The translations under genes and the position numbers were made by a program. A DNA stretch of 64,000 bases, taken from the NCBI RefSeq assembly GCF_040095835.1, contig NZ_JBBMFT010000005.1, positions 124,001 through 188,000 of the forward strand, in the 5' to 3' direction. Each line of letters opens with the position of its first letter. Positions within the stretch are counted from its first letter, which is position 1. The stretch comes from Flavonifractor hominis (GTDB taxonomy: Bacteria > Bacillota > Clostridia > Oscillospirales > Oscillospiraceae). This document shows, piece by piece, positions 8,534-16,808 of this stretch. The notes beneath the pieces were generated by a model. That model worked only from the letters and a program-made list of their open reading frames with translations. It made no database searches and had not been told where the DNA came from.

Positions 8534-11086
8534 TTACTCGAACAGGTCGCGGTTAGCGTCGGAGGCGATGAGCTTCTCATAGTCGCTCTCGATGACAAAG
8601 CCCTCGTCATAGACCTTCTTGGCCGCGGCGTCAAAGGCGGCCTTGTACTGCTCGTAGCCCTGGGGATAGAGCGCCTTCAGGGTGTCGGAGTCGAAGTAGA
8701 TCATGCTGCCGTCGGTGGTGGAGGAGTCGTTGCGGAAGGGCTTGTACTGGGCCACGGGCACCTCGATCTGAGGCATGCGGATGCCGCCCAGGGCGTTGTG
8801 ATGCTCGTCCTCCACGGTCTCGGGCATGTCCTTGACAAAGGGATCCACCACGGTGCGGTACTCCAGCCAGTAGTCCTCACCGGAGGGGGCGGGGACGCCG
8901 TTGGCCGCCCAGTTGTGGACGTTCTCCAGACTGGCGGTGATGATCATATCCAGCTGCAGGTCGCTGGGCTTCTCGTCGCCGTTGTACACCTTGGGGTCGC
9001 GGCCGGTGCCGTTGTTGGCCAGGGCGATCTCGGCGTTGTTGGGCAGGATGGGGGAGACGGGGTCGGAGTGACCGGCGCCGGCCACCTCATAGAAGCGGAA
9101 CTTGTAGTCGTCCTCGGAGGCGTCGGGGATGCGGACATATTCAAAGTCCAGATACCAGTCGCCGTAGCTGCCGAAGTAGTGCTCGCCCTGGGACATGATG
9201 ACGAAATAGGGCTCCTTGGTCTCGGTGTACACGTCACGGGGGCCGGCCACGCCGGAGGCGATGAAGGTCTCGGCGGGGGAGACGATGCTCACATAGCCGT
9301 CAAAGAGGGAGCGGTCCTGGTTGTAGTAGTCATAGAACACGCTGGAGTAGGTGTTCAGATAGTCGCCCGACCAGGACTGACCGGTGACGTAGATGTACTC
9401 GGGATTGATGTTCTCGGGCAGGATGGCGTGGGGATCGTCCCGCAGCAGGTTGCCCAGCTGGCTGAGCATGTCGAAGAACAGACCGTCCTCCAGCTCGCCG
9501 TCCACGCTCCAGTTGATGTCGGCATAGCGCTCGCTGTCAAAGCGCTTGAGGGCCTCGGCCGTGCCGCTCTGGGAGGTGATGCCGATGTAGACGTCGCCGC
9601 TGTCCATGAAGTGCTGATAGCTTCTTCTCCACACGTCCTCCAGGTCGATGCCGCTGGAGGCGTTGAGGATGTCCACGTACACCCGGCCGGAGAACTCCTT
9701 GCCGCTGTCCACGTCGGGATAGCGCACCAGGATGCGGGTGGCGTAGGGGTTATCGGCGGAGACGATGTAGGGGGTGTCGTTGTCGTAGAGGTTGTAGACG
9801 TTGGCCTTGCCGGACATGAGGAATTCCTTCTCAATGTACTGGTTCTCCTCCAGATTCACGCTGCCCACCGAGCAGTACATGGAGCTGAAGGGGTGGCTCT
9901 TGTCATACACGTCCTGGTGATAGGTGACCCCCTCGTCATAGGGCAGCTCGGTCATGGTGGGGAGGGTCTTGGCGGTGGAGATGATCTTGTCTTTGTCGGG
10001 GCTGACGGTGGGGGAGGTGCTGGCCACATAGGCCTTGCCGGCGATGACGGGCATCTGCTTGGTCATCTCGCCGATGGTGATCTCACCGGGCTGCACCGAG
10101 CAGGTCACGCCGTCGGCATTGGCCCGCAGCAGGTCCAGGGTGGGGGCGCCGGTGATGTCGGTGCTGCCGTAGGCTACCACGCTGTGGATCTGGGCGGTGC
10201 CGGCGTCGACGGTATTGTCGCTGCCCCACAGGTAGAGGTATTCAATGACCGTGTCGCTGCCCAGGGTGACCTTGGCCTGACCCTTGGCCTCCACCACACG
10301 GGCGCGGCCGTTGAAGTTCAGCGTGGCCGAGCCGTCCACATATACGTTGCCCAGGACCACGCAGTTCTCCATGGTCAGGGAGGTGACCGCCGGGTCCACA
10401 TACACGTTGCCGGCCACGATGGTGTCCCGGATGACCTGGTTGTCCGCGGTGATGTTGAGGTGGCCCTTCTGGATGGTCTCACCGGAGGTGAGAGCCACCA
10501 CCATCTGCACCGCCTCGGCACGGGTCAGGGTGCGCTGGGGAGCAAAGGTGCCGTCGGGATTGCCGGTGATGTATCCGCTCTGGCTGGCGGTCAGCACGCT
10601 GCTCTTGGCCCAGTCGCCCACCTGGTCAAAATCGGTGAAGCTGACGGCCTCACCCTCCTGCACCGGCAGCAGCCGGGCCAGAATGGTGGCCGCCTCCGCG
10701 CGGGACAGGGCCTCGCCGGGGGCAAAGGAGGCATCGGACTTGCCGACCATGTAGCCGGCGCGGACGGCCTTGGCGATGTCGTCGTAATACTGGGCGTCAC
10801 CGGTATCGGAGAAGTAGAGGATGCTCTCGTCCTCCAGCCCCAGGGCCTGATTCAGAAGATGGGCAAACTCCTCCCGGGTGATGGTCTCGTCAGGGAGAAA
10901 ATCTCCCGCCTGATCCAGGCCCATCCAGCCCTGATCCAGCACGTACTGGATGCTCTCCTGCGCCCAGTGGCCCGCAATGTCGCCGGCGGTGACGCCGGCT
11001 GCACCGGCGCCGGTGACCACACCGGTGAGAAGTACGCCCGTGAGTGCGGCGGCTACTGCGCGTGTGCGTAAGGTATGATGTTTCAT
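8534..11086 (-). CDS. SLH-anchored alpha/beta hydrolase with beta-helix-like linker
   Basis: 850 residues from ATG at 11086, preceded by AGGA at good spacing; an upstream in-frame start at 11125 would disrupt the signal peptide. Layout: signal peptide (1-30), three SLH repeats (about 34-205, each with the ITREEF/LSRAEA/LTRAEA motif), a segment of short beta repeats (about 210-320, ITADNQVIRD, NVYVDPAVTSLTM) resembling a beta-helix, then a large alpha/beta hydrolase region. Candidate nucleophile Ser571 lies in GQSWSG and candidate catalytic His673 in GAGHSDP. The C-terminal region resembles the Abhydrolase_10-like family of secreted esterases. It is probably held to the wall by SLH binding to secondary polymer and acts extracellularly. 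Substrate not assignable. Confidence 0.8.
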   Translation of the reverse strand: MKHHTLRTRAVAAALTGVLLTGVVTGAGAAGVTAGDIAGHWAQESIQYVLDQGWMGLDQAGDFLPDETITREEFAHLLNQALGLEDESILYFSDTGDAQYYDDIAKAVRAGYMVGKSDASFAPGEALSRAEAATILARLLPVQEGEAVSFTDFDQVGDWAKSSVLTASQSGYITGNPDGTFAPQRTLTRAEAVQMVVALTSGETIQKGHLNITADNQVIRDTIVAGNVYVDPAVTSLTMENCVVLGNVYVDGSATLNFNGRARVVEAKGQAKVTLGSDTVIEYLYLWGSDNTVDAGTAQIHSVVAYGSTDITGAPTLDLLRANADGVTCSVQPGEITIGEMTKQMPVIAGKAYVASTSPTVSPDKDKIISTAKTLPTMTELPYDEGVTYHQDVYDKSHPFSSMYCSVGSVNLEENQYIEKEFLMSGKANVYNLYDNDTPYIVSADNPYATRILVRYPDVDSGKEFSGRVYVDILNASSGIDLEDVWRRSYQHFMDSGDVYIGITSQSGTAEALKRFDSERYADINWSVDGELEDGLFFDMLSQLGNLLRDDPHAILPENINPEYIYVTGQSWSGDYLNTYSSVFYDYYNQDRSLFDGYVSIVSPAETFIASGVAGPRDVYTETKEPYFVIMSQGEHYFGSYGDWYLDFEYVRIPDASEDDYKFRFYEVAGAGHSDPVSPILPNNAEIALANNGTGRDPKVYNGDEKPSDLQLDMIITASLENVHNWAANGVPAPSGEDYWLEYRTVVDPFVKDMPETVEDEHHNALGGIRMPQIEVPVAQYKPFRNDSSTTDGSMIYFDSDTLKALYPQGYEQYKAAFDAAAKKVYDEGFVIESDYEKLIASDANRDLFE

Positions 11087-11141
11087 GCGAATCGGTTCCT
11101 TTCTTCCCTCAAATTCTTGGTACAAAACGAACTACTCAGAA

Positions 11142-11170
11142 ATTATACATGAAAAAGAAAGGGATGAAAA
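11142..11170 (-). promoter_or_regulatory. Possible promoter of the SLH hydrolase gene
   Basis: On the minus strand TTTTCA, a 17-bp spacer and TATAAT precede the gene by about 55 bp. The -10 is perfect but the -35 is weak. Confidence 0.45.
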
Positions 11171-11377
11171 CGATTCCCAATGAACTTAAGTTAAGATTGG
11201 ATGAACCCACAAAAAACAACGGAAAAAATGTCAAATCAAACAAAAATATATGGGAATATATAGAAGTAACTGGTGAAAAGATGAAAAAAGAGGAAAAAAC
11301 GGACATCCTGTAAAAACCATAGCTAAGAAATTCCGCGATGTATCATCGAAACAGTATCGATGCCGGTAGGACTTGGG

Positions 11378-11507
11378 GCCCCGCACAGCGGGGCGGCGCT
11401 TATGCGCCGTACAAGTGTTTTCGCCTTGGGCGAAAACCTTGGCGCAGGGGCAATTCATTTGCCCCGAGCATTTTAATCACCGAAGGGTGGAGCCGCCCTC
11501 TGGGCGG
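11378..11507. repeat. Cluster of five tandem hairpins, REP-like
   Basis: Five separate inverted repeats follow each other: GCCCCGC/GCGGGGC (11378-11394), CGGCGC/GCGCCG (11394-11409), GTTTTCGCC/GGCGAAAAC (11417-11437), GGGGCAA/TTGCCCC (11447-11465) and CCGCCC/GGGCGG (11493-11507). Loops are 3-5 nt. None has a T tract, so they are not ordinary terminators. The block may be a dispersed intergenic repeat or a structured RNA; only one copy is present here. Confidence 0.55.
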
Positions 11508-11515
11508 TGGAACCC

Positions 11516-11553
11516 AAAAAGAAAGACACGCTTCTCAGCGTGTCTTTCTTTTT
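11516..11553 (-). terminator. Terminator of ssrA
   Basis: The inverted repeat AAAAAGAAAGACACGCT with its complement around a short loop directly follows the 3' CCA of tmRNA on the minus strand and ends in a T run. Confidence 0.8.
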
Positions 11554-11900
11554 GGTGGAGGCGGGGGGAGTCGAACCCCCGTCCGAAAACGCTTCTTCAG
11601 GAACTTCTCCGGGCGCAGACGGTCATTTACATTCCCTCGCCCTGGCGTAGGCCGTCAAACTACAGGGTCTGGTAGCTTCATGATTCATGGTGCGCTCAAA
11701 GCTTTGCGCACGCACGTGCACCACTAGACGACGCCCCATCCCGGACCGTGGTCCTTCCGGGTGGGACGGCCGCTATTTAAGCAGCGGCGAGAACGACGTT
11801 ATCGTTGTTCTTTAATTTATAAGTTGCCCATTTTTGGGATGCTGGGCGCATCCGCCCGCTATTCCTGCCTCTACGTCCCCGTCGAAACCAGTACGCCCCC
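11553..11900 (-). ncRNA. ssrA: tmRNA (ssrA)
   Basis: The minus strand begins GGGGGCGTACTGGTTTCGACGG, given here as a landmark, and ends with a TTCGACTCC T-loop, acceptor CGCCTCC and encoded CCA. The 7-bp acceptor stem has one G-U pair. The length is 348 nt, normal for a one-piece tmRNA. The tag reading frame at 11777-11827 is read as ATYKLKNNDNVVLAAA followed by TAA; the GCA resume codon is inferred from its place about 10 nt after pseudoknot 1 (GGATGC/GCATCC). tmRNA rescues stalled ribosomes together with SmpB, encoded about 0.6 kb upstream on the same strand. A 9-bp GC hairpin (11906-11928) lies just 5' of the mature end, and no separate promoter is evident. Confidence 0.93.
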
Positions 11901-11967
11901 ATGGAGCGGCGCGGTTTTGCCGCGCCGCGACAAAGAGAATTTGCTCGCTTCGATCAGAAGGCCCGAT

Positions 11968-12489
11968 TCAGCACTTGGCCGGGGCGGGATAATCCACGCC
12001 GAAGGTCTCCACCGTCACGGACTTCATCCGCTGGTCGGCCTTGGGCTTATCCATGCGGTCCCGGGGGGCGTTGACGATGGCGTCGGCCACCTCCATGCCC
12101 TCGATGACCTTGCCGAAAGCGGCGTAGTCGCCGTCCAGATGGGGAGCGGACTCCACCATGATGAAGAACTGGCTGCCGGCGGAGTTGGGATGCATGGCCC
12201 GGGCCATGGACAGCACGCCACGCTCATGCCGCAGGGTGTTGTCCACGCCGTTGCGGCGGAACTCGCCCTTGATGGAGTAGCCGGGGCCGCCGGTGCCGGT
12301 GCCGTGGGGGCAGCCGCCCTGGATCATAAAGCCGGGGATGACCCGGTGGAAGATCAGTCCGTTGTAGAACCCGGACTGGACCAGGCTGATGAAGTTGTTG
12401 ACCGTATTGGGGGCCACCTCGGGGTAGAGCTCGGCGACCATCTTGCCGCCGTCCTCCATCTCGATGGTGACGATGGGATTCTGAGCCAT
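11968..12489 (-). CDS. Cyclophilin-type peptidyl-prolyl cis-trans isomerase
   Basis: 173 residues, a single cytoplasmic cyclophilin domain without signal peptide. It has the family core FHRVIPGFMIQGG and GTGTGGPGYSIKGEF, plus the active-site segment SQFFIMV. It catalyses cis-trans isomerisation of X-Pro bonds during protein folding. AAGGAAGG lies 7 bp before the ATG. It sits between smpB and ssrA on the same strand, 40 bp after smpB, so it may be co-transcribed with smpB. Confidence 0.92.
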   Translation of the reverse strand: MAQNPIVTIEMEDGGKMVAELYPEVAPNTVNNFISLVQSGFYNGLIFHRVIPGFMIQGGCPHGTGTGGPGYSIKGEFRRNGVDNTLRHERGVLSMARAMHPNSAGSQFFIMVESAPHLDGDYAAFGKVIEGMEVADAIVNAPRDRMDKPKADQRMKSVTVETFGVDYPAPAKC

Positions 12490-12529
12490 ATAAATCCTTC
12501 CTTTCCCGGGCGTGGGCCCGCGGTTGTCC

Positions 12530-13003
12530 TCAGTAGCCGCTGTTGCGGCGGGTCTTCATGGTGCGGTCCATCTCCCGCTTGGCGTCCTTGGCGGCGGCGG
12601 CGTCCCGCTTGTCGTAGAGCTTTTTGCCCTTGGCCAGCCCGATCTCCAGCTTGACCCGGGGGCCGCGGAAGTAGACCGACAGGGGCACCAGCGCATATCC
12701 GTCCTGCTTGACCTTGGCGAACAGCCGGAGGATCTCCCGCTTGTGCAGCAGCAGGCGGCGGGGGCGCAGGGGGTCTTTGTTGAAGATGTTGCCCTTTTCA
12801 TAGGGACTGATGTGCATGCCGTGGACGTGCATCTGCCCGTCCTTGATGATGCAGAAGGAATCCTTCAGGTTGATATGGCCCTGGCGGATGGACTTGACCT
12901 CGGTGCCGGCCAGCTCGATGCCGGCCTCATACTTATCCTCGATAAAATAGTCGTGGTAGGCCTTGCTGTTTTTTGCCACGACCTTGACGCCCTTGCCCTC
13001 CAT
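12530..13003 (-). CDS. smpB: SsrA-binding protein SmpB
   Basis: 157 residues, standard length. It has the OB-fold signature segments KAYHDYFIEDKYEAGIEL, GTEVKSIRQG and HGMHISPYEKGN, and a basic C-terminal tail (KREMDRTMKTRRNSGY) that enters the decoding centre and mRNA channel. SmpB binds tmRNA and positions it in the A site of stalled ribosomes. The ssrA gene lies downstream on the same strand. GGAGGTGAG precedes the start, and an extended -10 TGGTATAAT ends at 13036 on the minus strand. Confidence 0.96.
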   Translation of the reverse strand: MEGKGVKVVAKNSKAYHDYFIEDKYEAGIELAGTEVKSIRQGHINLKDSFCIIKDGQMHVHGMHISPYEKGNIFNKDPLRPRRLLLHKREILRLFAKVKQDGYALVPLSVYFRGPRVKLEIGLAKGKKLYDKRDAAAAKDAKREMDRTMKTRRNSGY

Positions 13004-13035
13004 CTGCTCACCTCCGGGCCATACACTTGGATTTT

Positions 13036-13044
13036 ATTATACCA
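13036..13044 (-). promoter_or_regulatory. Extended -10 promoter of smpB
   Basis: TGGTATAAT on the minus strand, 33 bp upstream of smpB. A TTGACA lies only 7 bp before it, too close to act as its -35. Confidence 0.45.
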
Positions 13045-13074
13045 TGGTTGTCAAGGGGATAAACCGGGCGGGGC

Positions 13075-13569
13075 TCAGGTGGGGAAAAAGGCCAGCAGGG
13101 CGGTGAGAGCGTCCCGCTCCAGCACGGGGCGGCCGTGCTCGGCCAGCCGGGCCTCCAGGTGGGGGCGGGCGGTCTCGCAGCGGCCGAACTCGGACAGGCG
13201 GGCGGCGGCCTGCTCTTCCTCGGCGGGGAGGGAGAGCCACCAGCGGTCGTCCCACCACAGCAGGGAGGCGTCCGGCCGGGGGAGGGGCATGGCCCGGGCC
13301 GCGGCCAGCAGGGGGTCCAGCTCGGGAAAGGAAAACCAGGCCCGCTCGGGCACCCGGACCCGGGCAAAGACCAGCACGCCGCAGGCGTCCGGGTAGGCCT
13401 CGATCTCGATGGAACCGTCCAGTGAGATGCCGGCCTGGCGGAAGGCGGTCTGGGTCAGCTCCAGGGCCCGCTCCAGGGTGAGGCCGGAGGGGGTGAGGCC
13501 GTGCTCTTTGAGGTCGGCGGGGGTGATGTACAGCGCCACGCTGGCGCTTCCGATGGGCTGAATGGTCAT
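13075..13569 (-). CDS. Possible MecA-like adaptor protein
   Basis: 164 residues from ATG at 13569 (GGAGG 6 bp upstream); a longer ORF start at 13662 has no binding site. The N-terminal half (VALYITPADLKEHGLTPSGL, then a short helix and IEIEAYPDACGVLVFARV) follows the layout of MecA N-terminal domains, which bind substrates for ClpC. The C-terminal half is diverged and Ala/Leu-rich with a WWDDRWW patch. This assignment rests on pattern only. It could equally be an unrelated small cytoplasmic protein. It lies 71 bp upstream of smpB on the same strand. Confidence 0.45.
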   Translation of the reverse strand: MTIQPIGSASVALYITPADLKEHGLTPSGLTLERALELTQTAFRQAGISLDGSIEIEAYPDACGVLVFARVRVPERAWFSFPELDPLLAAARAMPLPRPDASLLWWDDRWWLSLPAEEEQAAARLSEFGRCETARPHLEARLAEHGRPVLERDALTALLAFFPT

Positions 13570-13691
13570 GGGGGGCCTCCTTATCTGCGTATTCCGCGTA
13601 AGCTCCATTATAAAGGGAGAGGGGCGGGGTTGAACAGCTGTAATGATTGGAGGGATTGGCAAAGCTCAGTCTGGCGCGGATTGGGAAAATG

Positions 13692-13700
13692 TGATATACT
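13692..13700 (+). promoter_or_regulatory. Extended -10 promoter of the nudix-wal operon
   Basis: TGATATACT is an extended -10, 34 bp before the Nudix start. No good -35 is visible at 17 bp. The sequence TTGGAGGGATTGGCAAAGC lies upstream at 13647-13665 and recurs in near-identical form before the S-layer gene. Confidence 0.5.
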
Positions 13701-13734
13701 AAACCTAATGTTGTAGAAATGGGAGGCAGATGGG

Positions 13735-14271
13735 ATGCAACTGTGGGAAAAGACCGTGGAGAGCCAGGTGATCTTCCGCGGGAGGATCATCACCGTGCGC
13801 CTGGACCAGGCTGAGCTGGTCAACGGGAAGCTGGCCAGCCGCGAAGTGGTGGAGCACCCCGGCGGCGTGGCCGTGCTGCCGCTGTATGACGACGGCACGG
13901 TGAGCGTGGTGCGCCAGTTCCGCTATCCCTTCGGGGAGGTGGTGACCGAGCTGCCCGCCGGAAAGCTGGAGCCGGGGGAGGACCACCGGCTGGCCGCCCT
14001 GCGGGAGCTGGAGGAAGAGGTGGGCGCCCGCTGCGGCACGCTGTCCTATCTGGGGTGCCTGTACGCCTCACCGGGCTTTTCCAGCGAGGTGCTGCACATG
14101 TACCTGGCCCAGGATCTGACCCAGGGGGAGTGCCACCCGGACGAGGACGAATTTCTGGAAGTGGAGCGCATCCCATTTGACACACTGGTGGAGCAGGTCA
14201 TGGCCGGCACCATCCGGGACGCCAAGACGGTGGCCCTGGTGCTCAAGGCCAGACGGCTGCTGGACAATTGA
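13735..14271 (+). CDS. Nudix hydrolase, ADP-ribose pyrophosphatase type
   Basis: 178 residues, the usual NudF size. The Nudix box runs from Gly76 to about residue 98 (GKLEPGE, then RELEEEVG), giving the metal-binding Glu cluster. The flanking VVRQFRYPFGEVVTELPAG is typical of ADP-sugar hydrolases, which cleave ADP-ribose to AMP and ribose-5-phosphate. It is the first gene of the wal operon, 12 bp before walR, so it is probably co-expressed with it. GGGAGG precedes the ATG. Confidence 0.9.
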   Translation: MQLWEKTVESQVIFRGRIITVRLDQAELVNGKLASREVVEHPGGVAVLPLYDDGTVSVVRQFRYPFGEVVTELPAGKLEPGEDHRLAALRELEEEVGARCGTLSYLGCLYASPGFSSEVLHMYLAQDLTQGECHPDEDEFLEVERIPFDTLVEQVMAGTIRDAKTVALVLKARRLLDN

Positions 14272-14283
14272 GAGGAGGCAGGC

Positions 14284-14982
14284 ATGGGCAAGCGGGTATT
14301 GATCGTAGAGGATGAAAAAAACATTGTGGACATCCTCAGCTTCAATCTGAACAAGGAAGGCTATGAGACGCTGGAGGCGTATGACGGGCAGGCGGGGCTG
14401 CAGCTGGCGCTGGAGCAGAACCCGGACCTCATCCTGCTGGATCTGATGCTGCCCAAGATGGACGGCTTTGAGGTCTGCCGCAGCCTGCGCAAGGAGAACC
14501 GGAGCACCCCGGTCATCATGCTCACCGCCCGGGAGGAAGAGGCCGACAAGGTCCTGGGGCTGGAGCTGGGGGCCGACGACTATATCACCAAGCCCTTTTC
14601 CATGCGGGAGCTGCTGGCCCGGGTGAAGGCCAACATCCGCCGCAATGAGATGGCCGCCGCCGCCCCCCAGGCGGCGGAGCACCGGCTGGACCTGGGGCGC
14701 ATCCAGCTGGATCTGGACCAGATGGCGGCCTACAAGGACGGCCAGCCCCTGGAGCTGACCCAGCGGGAGTATGAGCTCATCAAATTCCTGGCCTCCCAGC
14801 CGGGAAAGGTCTTTTCCCGGGAGGCTCTGATGGAGCACGTGTGGAACTACGAGGGGTACGTGGGCGATGTGCGGGCCGTGGATGTGGCTGTGCGGCGTCT
14901 GCGCGAGAAGGTGGAGGACGATCCGGCCTCGCCCCAGTTCATCGTCACCCGGCGGGGGCTGGGCTATTATTTCAGCGCCTGA
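14284..14982 (+). CDS. walR: Response regulator WalR (OmpR/PhoB family)
   Basis: 232 residues: a receiver domain (acidic pocket Glu9-Asp10, phosphoacceptor Asp53 in LLDLMLPKMDG, Lys in ITKPFS) and a C-terminal winged helix ending in the VDVAVRRLREKVEDDP recognition region. WalR is the essential cell-wall regulator of low-GC and clostridial Gram-positives and binds paired TGTWAH boxes. The identity is supported by the following walK-walH-walI-walJ homologues. GAGGAGGC precedes the ATG. Confidence 0.93.
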   Translation: MGKRVLIVEDEKNIVDILSFNLNKEGYETLEAYDGQAGLQLALEQNPDLILLDLMLPKMDGFEVCRSLRKENRSTPVIMLTAREEEADKVLGLELGADDYITKPFSMRELLARVKANIRRNEMAAAAPQAAEHRLDLGRIQLDLDQMAAYKDGQPLELTQREYELIKFLASQPGKVFSREALMEHVWNYEGYVGDVRAVDVAVRRLREKVEDDPASPQFIVTRRGLGYYFSA

Positions 14983-15017
14983 CGGCGTAACCGGAAGGGT
15001 AGGAGGGGGGTGTCCCC

Positions 15018-16808
15018 ATGTTTCGAAGCCTGCATATGAAGCTGATGCTCATCATGACGCTGCTCATCGTCTCGCTGATGACCGTGGTGGGGGCATTTCT
15101 CATCAACTCCGTAGCCAATTACTACACCCAGGACTTTTACCAGCAGATGGCCGAGGCCTTCAGCAATGAGAGCTTCTGGAACGACCTGGAGACCCCTGCC
15201 GAGGGGGAGGAGGACGGCGCGGCCAGCATCGCCCACATTCTGGACACCTACAACAGCGCCCTGGGCGTGGACAACCGCAGCCGGAAATACTACGTACTGG
15301 ACGGCACCGACGGCCACTGGCTCACCGGTTCGGACGAGCCGGCGGCGGGCCAGGAGCTGAAGGAGGACTCCCGCAACCTGATGCAGGTGCTGGCCGGGGC
15401 CGAGGTGGGGGACGACAACGACCCCGCCGCCCCCTACATGGATGTGGCGGTGGCCGTCCAGCGGGGGGAGAGCCGGTACATCGTCTACGTGCGGGACGAC
15501 GGCACCAACGCCTCCGCCCTCAACAGCGAGCTCATCACCCTGATCCTGGAGGCCCTGATCTTCGGGCTGATCATCTCGGTGCTGCTCTCCTTCCTGCTGT
15601 CCAAGACCCTCATCACCCCCATCGAGCGGCTGACCGAGGGCGCCGAGCGGGTGGCTGACGGCGACTTCTCCAAGAAGATCGAGGTCACCTCCCGGGACGA
15701 GATCGGCGTGCTCACCGGCACCTTCAACGACATGGCCCGCCAGCTCAAGCAGACCCTGGAAGAGGTGGAGAACGAGCGCACCAAGCTGGGCACCCTCTTC
15801 CTGCACATGACCGACGGCGTGGTGGCCTTCTCCCGGGACGGGACGGTGATCCAGTCCAACCCCGCCGCCGAGGAGATGCTGGGCCGGGCCATTCCCATCG
15901 GCGGGGCGGAGAATTACGATACCCTTTTCTCCGACATCGCCCCCCTCCAGGGGGTGCTGGCGGTGGAGCAGCCGGGCTATCTGGACGGGGAGCGGGAGGT
16001 GGCCGGACGCCGGCTGGAGCTGCTGCTCACCCCCTTTGACCAGGAGCGGCTGGGCGGCGTGCTGGTGGTCATCCACGACGTGACCGCCCAGCGCCGCACC
16101 GAGGAGATGCGCCGGGAGTTCGTGGCCAACGTCTCCCATGAGCTGCGCACCCCTCTGACCAACATCCGCTCCTACGCCGAGACCCTGGTGGACAACGCCG
16201 GGCAGCTGCCCGGCGAGACCGAAAAGAACTTTTTGGGCGTCATCCTCAACGAGTCCGACCGGATGACCCACATCGTCCAGGACCTGCTCACCCTCTCCCG
16301 GTTCGACTCCGGCCGGTCCGAGCTCAAGCTGGCCCCCTTCTCCTTCGAGCGGGCGGTGCACGACGTGTACAGCGCCAACCTCATGGAGGCCCGCCGCCAC
16401 GGCCACCGGGTGGACCTGGCGGTGGAGGACGGACTGCCCCGGATCGTGGGCGACCGGGAGCGCATCGTACAGGTCATGATGAACGTGGTGTCCAACTCCA
16501 TCAAGTACACCCCCGACGGCGGGCGCATCCGCATTTCGGCCGGCCGGCGGGGCAAAAAGGTGTGGATGGAGGTGGCCGACAACGGCATCGGCATCCCCAA
16601 AGAGGATCGGGGGCGCATTTTTGAGCGCTTCTACCGGGTGGACAAGGCCCGCTCCCGGGAATCGGGGGGTACGGGCCTGGGCCTCTCCATCGCCAAGGAG
16701 ATCGTGGACCGGCACGACGGCACCATCGAGCTGGTGGACCGGCCGGGCCCGGGGCTGACGGTGCGCATCACGCTTTGGGTGGAGGGACCGGACCATGCAG
16801 GGGAATAG
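15018..16808 (+). CDS. walK: Sensor histidine kinase WalK
   Basis: 596 residues. TM1 (about 8-30), an extracytoplasmic sensor (31-172), TM2 (173-197), HAMP (195-250), PAS (255-355), HisKA with phosphoacceptor His374 in VSHELRTPL, and a HATPase domain with DNGIGIP and GTGLGLSIA. This is the full WalK layout, including the cytoplasmic PAS. It phosphorylates WalR in response to cell-wall state. It overlaps walH by 14 bp, so their translation is probably coupled. Confidence 0.93.
   Translation: MFRSLHMKLMLIMTLLIVSLMTVVGAFLINSVANYYTQDFYQQMAEAFSNESFWNDLETPAEGEEDGAASIAHILDTYNSALGVDNRSRKYYVLDGTDGHWLTGSDEPAAGQELKEDSRNLMQVLAGAEVGDDNDPAAPYMDVAVAVQRGESRYIVYVRDDGTNASALNSELITLILEALIFGLIISVLLSFLLSKTLITPIERLTEGAERVADGDFSKKIEVTSRDEIGVLTGTFNDMARQLKQTLEEVENERTKLGTLFLHMTDGVVAFSRDGTVIQSNPAAEEMLGRAIPIGGAENYDTLFSDIAPLQGVLAVEQPGYLDGEREVAGRRLELLLTPFDQERLGGVLVVIHDVTAQRRTEEMRREFVANVSHELRTPLTNIRSYAETLVDNAGQLPGETEKNFLGVILNESDRMTHIVQDLLTLSRFDSGRSELKLAPFSFERAVHDVYSANLMEARRHGHRVDLAVEDGLPRIVGDRERIVQVMMNVVSNSIKYTPDGGRIRISAGRRGKKVWMEVADNGIGIPKEDRGRIFERFYRVDKARSRESGGTGLGLSIAKEIVDRHDGTIELVDRPGPGLTVRITLWVEGPDHAGE

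Larger units (their letters stand above)
11087..11552. other. Intergenic region: AT-rich patch plus hairpin cluster, no gene seen
   Basis: From about 11130 to 11340 the sequence is unusually AT-rich for this genome and carries the SLH-hydrolase promoter. From 11378 to 11507 it holds five consecutive stem-loops (see the repeat entry). The ssrA terminator follows. ORFs here overlap the hairpins, have no ribosome binding sites and do not look coding. Confidence 0.6.

Noticed and set aside
8798..11071. Long plus-strand ORF over the SLH hydrolase gene
   Set aside because: Antisense shadow; low-complexity His/Val/Gly product, no start signals, and the minus-strand frame shows clear SLH domains.
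11044..11313. Small ORF in the AT-rich gap upstream of the SLH hydrolase
   Set aside because: It overlaps the signal-peptide region of the real gene and its promoter; Lys-rich product with no start signals.
11553..11620. tRNA-like T-arm and CCA end
   Set aside because: It looks like a tRNA 3' end but belongs to tmRNA; no anticodon arm is present and the matching acceptor strand is 340 nt away.
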